Part shown: positions 41,101 through 49,515 of the stretch, piece after piece | Numbering within the stretch: position 1 is the stretch's first letter | Layout of the letters: every line of letters starts with the position of its first letter | Origin: Diadema setosum | Taxonomy: Eukaryota > Echinodermata > Echinoidea > Diadematoida > Diadematidae | Direction: 5' to 3' | Assembly (NCBI RefSeq): GCF_964275005.1 | Contig: NC_092701.1 | Coordinates: 36,099,520 to 36,163,519, forward strand | DNA length: 64,000 bases | The notes under the pieces: generated by a model | Seen by the model: the letters and a program-made list of their open reading frames with translations, nothing else | Databases searched by the model: none | Told to the model about the DNA's origin: nothing | Program-made: the position numbers and the translations under genes

Positions 41101-44100
41101 GTCAAATCAGGAAAACAAAGTGGTTGACATCTTTGTAGAATCATACTTGCACATGAAAAAAGATTATGGAATTGAAAATGAAAATAACAAAATTAATGGA
41201 ATTAGCAATGGATCTATGATTTCATCTAAAAGCAAGTACATACCCTAACTGTGGCTTCATCATCTCACAGCTCTTCTACTGGTTTATTCCATCAAATATT
41301 TTTACAATTCATGTTTACTGGCTGATCATGATGATTCAGCAGCTAACACCTAGACATATTAACCCTCATAAGTCACTGTTCTGTTTGTTACAAATCTTAT
41401 GCCTAGTGGTTATGATGTGGAGGATACCACCTATTCCTATTGCTTCAGTGTCAATATCAAAAAGAAGCTCATTGAGGATGTAGCCTGTACATATCAATGG
41501 GAAACTTGTGAAGTAATGACATCATTTCCACCATGGCTGTGGTTATTGTTACTGCTAAAATGATGTTTTTAACCATGAATTCTCTTTACCTGATATTTAA
41601 ATCTAGAAACAGTGAAAATGCCCGCTCTATATTGATTTACTTTATAATACCCTGACCATCATTTGTGTGGCCAGAGGAATAGATTTACATTATCAATATA
41701 TGCAATACATTTCATAAAGACATTTCTATTATTTTTCTTCAGATTACTTGGATACGCCCGCACAAAAACTTTCCAAACCTTTGCCATTGACATCATCTGT
41801 CAATCATTGCTAAAGTACTAATATGATTTTAAAACAAAATATATTGGCATGCACCTTCCTCTAGGCCAAGCCGAACTTGCATGTTTTCCTGCAATATCTA
41901 ATGTTAATAATTAACCTGTTGAAAACTAGTCCCAAGTATATTCGGGCAGGTGTCAATGGGAAATGGCAGGTTATAGCAATATCAGCCCATCCTCAATGGT
42001 TTGATAACATGGAAACATGTGGGTGCGTGGCATTTGCGTGTTATATGTGACCGTGCATCACAAAACGAACAAAATGTCGCACACACTGATTTTGTGCGAG
42101 GACTGAAAATAGGTGAAATGGGTCAACCTAACCAATCTTGACTTTTTCATATTTTCTGAAAGACAAAGCCTTCTTCTACGTTATGCTAAAAAGGGCAGGA
42201 AAGTGTGCATTTTAGCAGTTTATCTCGAACATTTTTTGGTAGAATAGTGTGATTAGGTGTGTCTTTAGAGTCCCCTTTTCATTTCTTAACTAGAAATGTC
42301 GCTACGGCGACTGATGCCTCCGCCATAATGCATGATTCTCCCAATAGGTGTATAGTACAATGTCTTGACAATGTGTGATGACAGTTTCACATAACTGGCA
42401 AAATATCGAAATAACAGGTTTGTCAGAAATATCTTGAATGTTCACTTTCCACGAACTGGGTTTGCTATAATTGTCTATTAAAGAGTGCAGGTACACATAT
42501 TTGGGGAATTGAAAATTTTTACTTGACTTCTGACCGACCTTATTATAAGTTTATAATGCATTGAGTATAATTTTCAAGGTATGAAGAAAGAGTGTAATTA
42601 CAGTACAAAATATTTTTTTTCATTTAAACCTGACCTTTGACCTTCTGGCTGGAAATTTCCAAGAGAATCTCCATCAAGTAATACATGTACATATATTAAA
42701 CACTTTTAAAACTAATAGTGCAATCATTGCATATACTAGTATACATGTACGAGGGAAATACAGTAGTAACATTTTGAGGAGTTGACCTTGACCTTTGAAC
42801 CCCTGACTATTGACCCATGACCCCTAAATTCCCTAGATAATCCCTGCCAGTCAGTACATGCATATGTACCATGTTCCATGAAGATACATTGAACCATTTG
42901 TGAGAAAAGTGATATTGCAACATTTTCACCTAACCTTTGACCTTTTGACCTTTGACCTTATGACATGAAACTCTCTCTGGAGAATCCTTATGCAGTAGTA
43001 CATGTCTACACTAAGTTTCAAGAAAATAACTGCGGGCATTGCATAGATATGGGGGAAATAGCAACATTTTTAGCATTTGACCTTGACCTTTTGACCTTTG
43101 ACCTCTTGTCAATGTCACTAGAATCTACTCAACTAATTGTCCCATCATACATCATCCTTGGACCAAGTTTGGTGAAAGCTGCTTCATCCAGTTTTGAGTT
43201 ATCACATAAACAGATAAATTTTAGGATTTGACCTTGATCTTTGACCTTTGACCTCTGTCCGATTTCACTGAAAAACTAATCAAGTAATTGTCCCATCATA
43301 CATCATCCTCCAACAAAGTTTGGTGAAATTTGCTCCATACAGTCTTGAGTTATCGCGTAAACGGATACAATTTCATGATTTGACCTTGACCTTTGACCTT
43401 TGACCTTTAGCCGATTTCACCCAAAATCTTATCAAATCGTTGCCCCATCATACTTCATACTTGGACCAAGTTTGGTAAAATTCCAGTAAATATTACTCAA
43501 GTTATCGCGTAAACGAAAGCGGACGGACGTACGGACGTACGGACGTACAGACGTACGGACGTACGGACGGACGGACAACCCGAAAACATAATGCCTCCGG
43601 CACCACTTCGTGGCGGAGGCATAAAAACCTTGTACACACTCTTCACTTTCAACTAGACTAGTAACTTTTGAAATGATAATGGTACTGCTTTGAAAGTTGG
43701 CATTGATTATGGGCAGAATGTATTGATAAAGCATGCTCAATTTCAATTTAATCTAATAATCCCTTCATTGTTGTTACTCCGGTGGTTTACATCATGTTTT
43801 TTATCTCATTCATTGCACAGCAAGCACGGCTTGGTGAAGACTAAGCGCATGAATAGACACTGTACTTCAAAGCCTCTTCTCTCAGTTCACACTTTTCCCG
43901 AGTGTGTGCTTTATACTATTCTTTCCAATATTTAGATAGGTTAGGAGAGTCCACTCTACTTGAGTTATACATCATTTTAAAGCTTAAAGTCAGCGCTTTC
44001 AGAGTATGCTCTTAAATAAAATTCCATGTCTGGCAACTTTCTGTTGGTTTTGTGATGCAGGGTCACATATGCAGTGTAGTCATTTCTTAGCAAGATTACT

Positions 44101-47100
44101 CCTAAAAGTAAAGCATCTTGTTCATTTTTTTCCCCACTATGAACTTCTGTAAATTCTGCTTTCCCTTAGAACCCTAAAGACACCCCACCACTGTATTCCT
44201 GACATTTTTTCCATCATTGCTGATGACGAAAACAAGTCAAAGATACAATTACTCATAGGAAAGATGATGACAGCCATACGTAATGGACTACAGCTGTATG
44301 CAACATCATTGCCATGGATACATGTGGTCGCCTTGCAAAAATAGTCCAGGCTAGGCTCCATAGAAAGTGCACCTAACCTTGTTTTTTGATATATACAATG
44401 TTTTTTGATGGTTTCTTGTCAATTCGAGGGTGCTGATTCCAAATCCGATTGATGCCACTCGCGTAACCTTGAGCATTTTCGGCAAAACGCAAAAATCCAA
44501 AATGGCCGCCAGATATGCTAATTTGGCCATGATAATCCCAGTTATGTCAATTTTATGACAAATTAATCCGTCAAAATTTTTTTAATTTATGTTCCTTGAG
44601 TAATTGTACTTGCACATGCAAGAAATTTTTCATTTGAAGAGGTACATTTAGTATTTTAAGCTTATTTTCAATTCAAAATGGCCGCCACTCCTATACTCAT
44701 GTACTATATGAATGGCAAAAAATATGCATAGAAATAGCAGACGAATTTTCAGTCACATACCTACGCTTTTATCAAGTTTTGAATGTGCAATGCAAATCTC
44801 ATGAGTGCCACTAGCAAAACAAGCAAAAAAAAAAAAAAAAAACAAACCCAGAAAGTGTATTGTTTTTAGGCTTATTATATTCTTCTTAATACAAAACTTC
44901 AAAATGGATGCCACTCATATACCCCTGCACAATATGAACGGCAGAGCGTGTGATATAAACAAATTTTCTCCTTTTTTTGTCACTCAGGTACACTGTTTAC
45001 CAATTTGTGTGCTGATTATAAATCAGAAGGTTGTTACTAACAAAGGCTGTTTTATTTTTTGATGCAAACATCCAAATTTGCTTCCTCAATCTGAATTTTT
45101 CCCTAGGTATTTGGAAAAATCCACCAAAACTTGAATTGACGCCAACATCAAGATGGTTTATCAGGAATTATTAGATATGAACATTTGATACTTACTTGCC
45201 TTGAAATGTTCAACATCAAAATATTCATTCTGATTTACTGAATTAAAAGGCTGAATCCTAGATGATGACACAAATGAAATTTCCAATTAACTGTCCTGTT
45301 CTACATTATCTAAAAGCGATATTATACAAACTTTTCAGTCCCCTCATCCGAGAAAGAACATGAGGCAGGGGAAAGTGGAAAAAGGGACCACCTCACTTCT
45401 TGTTGTCAAATCTCTGAAATGAAAACAATGCCCCAAAGTTTTTAATGTTAACCCAAATGAATATGGTAGATGAATTTTACCACCGTTTTTTCGGAGTGAA
45501 TGTGTTTGAGTATAGGCCTATGAGACTCTGAGATCTGTACAGTGCTGCCTCATTCTGAAAGCAGTGTTATAACAACTTCACACTGCTTGTCTTTAATCTT
45601 TAATCAGCATTTGCAGATTCAGGATTGCTCTCGGTAACCAGACCAGCTGTGTTAGCACTCTAAATGATGGCCACCTTAATGGTGGCTGTAAACTAACTCC
45701 ACTAGAGGTCTTTTTAACATGTGGTGACATTACATTCACTTCACGTAGGAAGTTTGCAGATGATCTTGCCTTTACGTCATAGAAAGTCCTTGGATGACAT
45801 GAGCCGAGTACTGACCCATCTCAAGACAATAGTGCAGTACTTCATCTTCTAGAGACTTTGCCCCAACCTTTATTAGATTATTATCACACCCATGCCTTCC
45901 ATCTTAGTAACCATCTTGCCAACGCTATGTTCAAGGTAGCCCTCTGTGGCAAGCCTTCCAAGCATATAGGCTAAGGAAGTCCACCCTCCTTCACTGGCAC
46001 TCGATCGCTCTCCCTCACACTGGAAGGAAAGGATGGCAAGTGTCACCAGTATACCGTCAACGCATACCCTGACCTTCCAAACACGATAGCATGGGGGGGG
46101 GGGGGCATTTCATGAAGCGTTTTGTCTGACAAATTTGTCTGACAAATTTGCTCTCAGCCAATCAGATGCAAGGATTTAATGGCTTATAACAGTTTGTCAA
46201 AAAGAAAAGATCTGACAAAACACTTCATGAAATGCCCCCTTGAACAACCTGCCATCAATGCGCCTGAAATCCCACAAGCCTAGATTTCCCTACTGTAACT
46301 TGAAAGCTTTGACCCCAAAACAGGTTGGTGCAGATGCTGGTCTGATGTCATCTCTGATACCACCTAAGTTACCTACAACACTGTCTCTGGCCTGGCAACA
46401 AAGCCGCTGGGCTTCAACGGGTGGTGATCAAGCAAGTCTTCATGTCTTCATCCTGTTTCTATGGCAAATAATCGCCCTCTGACCCCTGAGGAAGTGCTGA
46501 ACATCACCAGATGTGGTTGCAATTAAAACAATTGCAGGACTAATATGCATCTTTAGCCTGAGAGTTCTGCAAATTTGGGGCTGATGTCGCCTGCTGCTAA
46601 ACATACAATTAAAGGGTTCTTTAAAGACAATAAAAATGACAGTTTTAGTTTTAAGACAAGACTGAATGAGATCATGATGTCAAAGTATATATTATCAACA
46701 CCTGGGAACTGTGAGAGAACTGAAAGAGGTATCTCACATTGCTCCTTGGTTGATGTTTAATGAACAGTTTGTACGGTATTGCATTAGGACAGTTTCGTTT
46801 ATGCCTTCAACAGTTTTTGTTGTTGTTTTAATTCAAGAAGAAAATCAGGTTTGCTCGATAAATCAAGGCGGCACTTCTAAATTAAATCATATCAAAGTGA
46901 TGGAGGTTATGATCCATTTCGAACTAGCCTCATGAGGTTACAGACTGGTTGCAGACAAAAACACATCGGACATTAATGACACAACTAAAAACCCTTTACA
47001 TTGTACAAAATCTACAATGTAAAGGGTTTTTAGTTGTGTCATTAATGTCCGATGTGTTTTTGTCTGCAACCATGTATCTCTGCACTTACTGTATAGGATT

Positions 47101-49483
47101 TTTCTGTACTTTGTTAATATGGTTTTAGGGGAATGCATATTACAAGCTTTGCTTTCTAGCTTCCCCTCCATTTTCAATATTATTTGATAAATACCATGTA
47201 TCTAGGCTCCTTAATATATTGTGTTAGTATTACATTTTTATATTCAACCGGCATGTAGAATATGATGGTATATTGATTCCTTGCGAGACGTTTAGTGAAC
47301 TTATATTGTTGAGACTTTTGTTGAGACAAAATGAAATATATAAGAAATTGTGTTCAGCATCGTTAGGTTTATGAACATTAAATGCTCATATATGTAGGCC
47401 CCCTATATATCGTAAGTGACACCCAACATATTGCACATGCAACACTTTATGATAGCGCAGGTACGGGACTGGAAATACAATGAATTTGTTCTATATTTCC
47501 ATGCATATGTTTCGCCATTCATATAGTACATAAGCATAGGAATGGCGGCCATTTTGAATAAAAAATGAGCTTTAAATGCTAAATGAACCTATATGAAATG
47601 AAAATTCGCTTGCAAATGCAGATGGAGTAACTCTAGGAACAGAAATGTACAAAGTTTGGTGGAATAATTGGTTATATAATGCACATTATTGTGTTTATCA
47701 CGGCCGAATTAGCATATCTGGCGGCCATTTTGGATTTTTGCATTTTGCCGAAAATGCTCAAGGTTACGCGAGTGGCATCAATCGGATTTGGAATCAGCAC
47801 CCTCGAATTGACAAGAAACCATCAAAAAACATTGTATATATCAAAAAACAAGGTTGGGTGCCTTCTAGCCTGGACTAAAACATGTGACTTGAATTATGTA
47901 GCACTGTGATCACCACACTGCAAACACATAAATGTGACAAGAATTATGCAGCCCTCTCCTGCTCTACAATGTAGGGAAACAGTCCAGGGGGGTGTTTCAT
48001 CAATTTAGTCAGCACTGACAAGTTGTCAGTCTCTGACAATTTCAGCAAAATCCTTGGTTTTGATTGGCTGAGATGCTCTGGTCACTGATTGTTACCATGG
48101 TGATTGTCAGAGACTGACAACTTGTCAGCGCTGACAACTTTCATGAAATGGTACCCAGGTTTCTGGATATTATCTTGTGATACCACTTTACACCATCCTA
48201 CACTTTTAACTCACGGATACACGCTGTCCCCAAAGTACACTTGCCAAATGTGCGTGTGTGCAAACATTCGTGAGCGTTTAAATGCTAACAAGGGCAGACT
48301 GGTAGTGAAGAGCGGTAGGCAAATTTAGGGAGGGTGGTGGGAGCACATACATTAAGAAGTCTTTTCTATCTGTTTCATACACTTGTATTCCGGATTAAAT
48401 CTGTATTCAATTTACCAATCAGAAATACATAGGCAGTGCTGTGAAAACAAAATGAAACCTTTCTTTTAACAATCTGCAAATGATGACATAAATGATATCC
48501 CGAGGTACCAAACAAAAATCAGCCATTTTATTGAATTATCTATTTTTTTAAAAAGGTTGTACCCTGGGTGCTAAAAAGAGGAAATCATTTTGGTGCTGGA
48601 GCTAGCGCGCGCTAGCCACTGCACTGCACTGCACTAAAGCACACGCTAGTGGTATTGCAGCTCTTCCATGCACGCATAGTATAACATGTAGTGGCATGGG
48701 AATGACTATATGTACAAGCACACACAGTGCATGCATTTTTCTCTGGCTGTCCTCGCTCTGGTGATACACAATGCGGTTACCCGGGGGTACTACGGTACCC
48801 CGAGGTAACGCGTAATGCATCAAATTGTCCATATGGCAGGTCAGAGACAAATCTACATGTAGATTTAAGTTTAGGGCCATGTTAAATTTGCATGATTCAC
48901 AATGTATTAATCAATGAATATAACTGTTGTTAAAATCAGTATAATTCTAACTTCTTCTTTTGTGGTAGGCTACCGCCAAATGTTCCAAATGGAACCAAAC
49001 AGGCTGATGTGTTAGTGCACAGAGCAGATGCCTGTTTGGTGCAGGAGAGAAGAACTTACACATGTGTATCATTTTATCAATCTTTCGGACTGCAAAGGCT
49101 AGATTCTAACCGTTAGTTACTTTGCTCAGCAATAGTACTGTCTCAGTCTGTAGACATTATGCATGTGAATGTATGGTGACTTTGTCTTTGATAAATAGAT
49201 CTAACGGTTAACGTTAGTTTGTTCAGGATTAGCCCTACCAAACCCTGTCAGAGTGTCGCTATTTATACAGTGACTGGGTCGTGTATAGAGCGCTAGTCTA
49301 GTTAGTTCAGGATTGATGTTACACTGAGCATCGCTGAGTTAGGCAACATACACAATGAATCTCCGTCACGGCTATCCTGGGTTTTAGGGGTCTAAATTAT
49401 TTTGGGCTGCTAACTTCAGCACAGGCATAGATACGGACTATGGAAAGCCAAAATGGTTTCACCGTAACCCTAACCCTAACCTA

Positions 49484-49515
<32 letters not shown>

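Larger units (their letters stand above)
44341..47876. mobile_element. 3.5-kb element with TIRs of several hundred bases
   Basis: Outer ends TAGTCCAGGCTAG (44341) and CTAGCCTGGACTA (to 47876) are inverted. The arms match inward for about 180 bp with high identity (for example GTTTCTTGTCAATTCGAGGG, CCACTCGCGTAACCTTGAGC) and then weakly to about 400 bp, including AAAATGGCCGCCA words. The interior holds an RT remnant, a MITE and a perfect hairpin. No intact transposase frame. Confidence 0.75.

Noticed and set aside
42620..43620. CRISPR-like array (about 150-bp regular units)
   Set aside because: Units are long, diverged and contiguous, without short identical repeats and unique spacers; the genome is eukaryotic.
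44137..44361. 74-codon minus-strand open frame
   Set aside because: Overlaps the end of the 3.5-kb TIR element; no conserved pattern.
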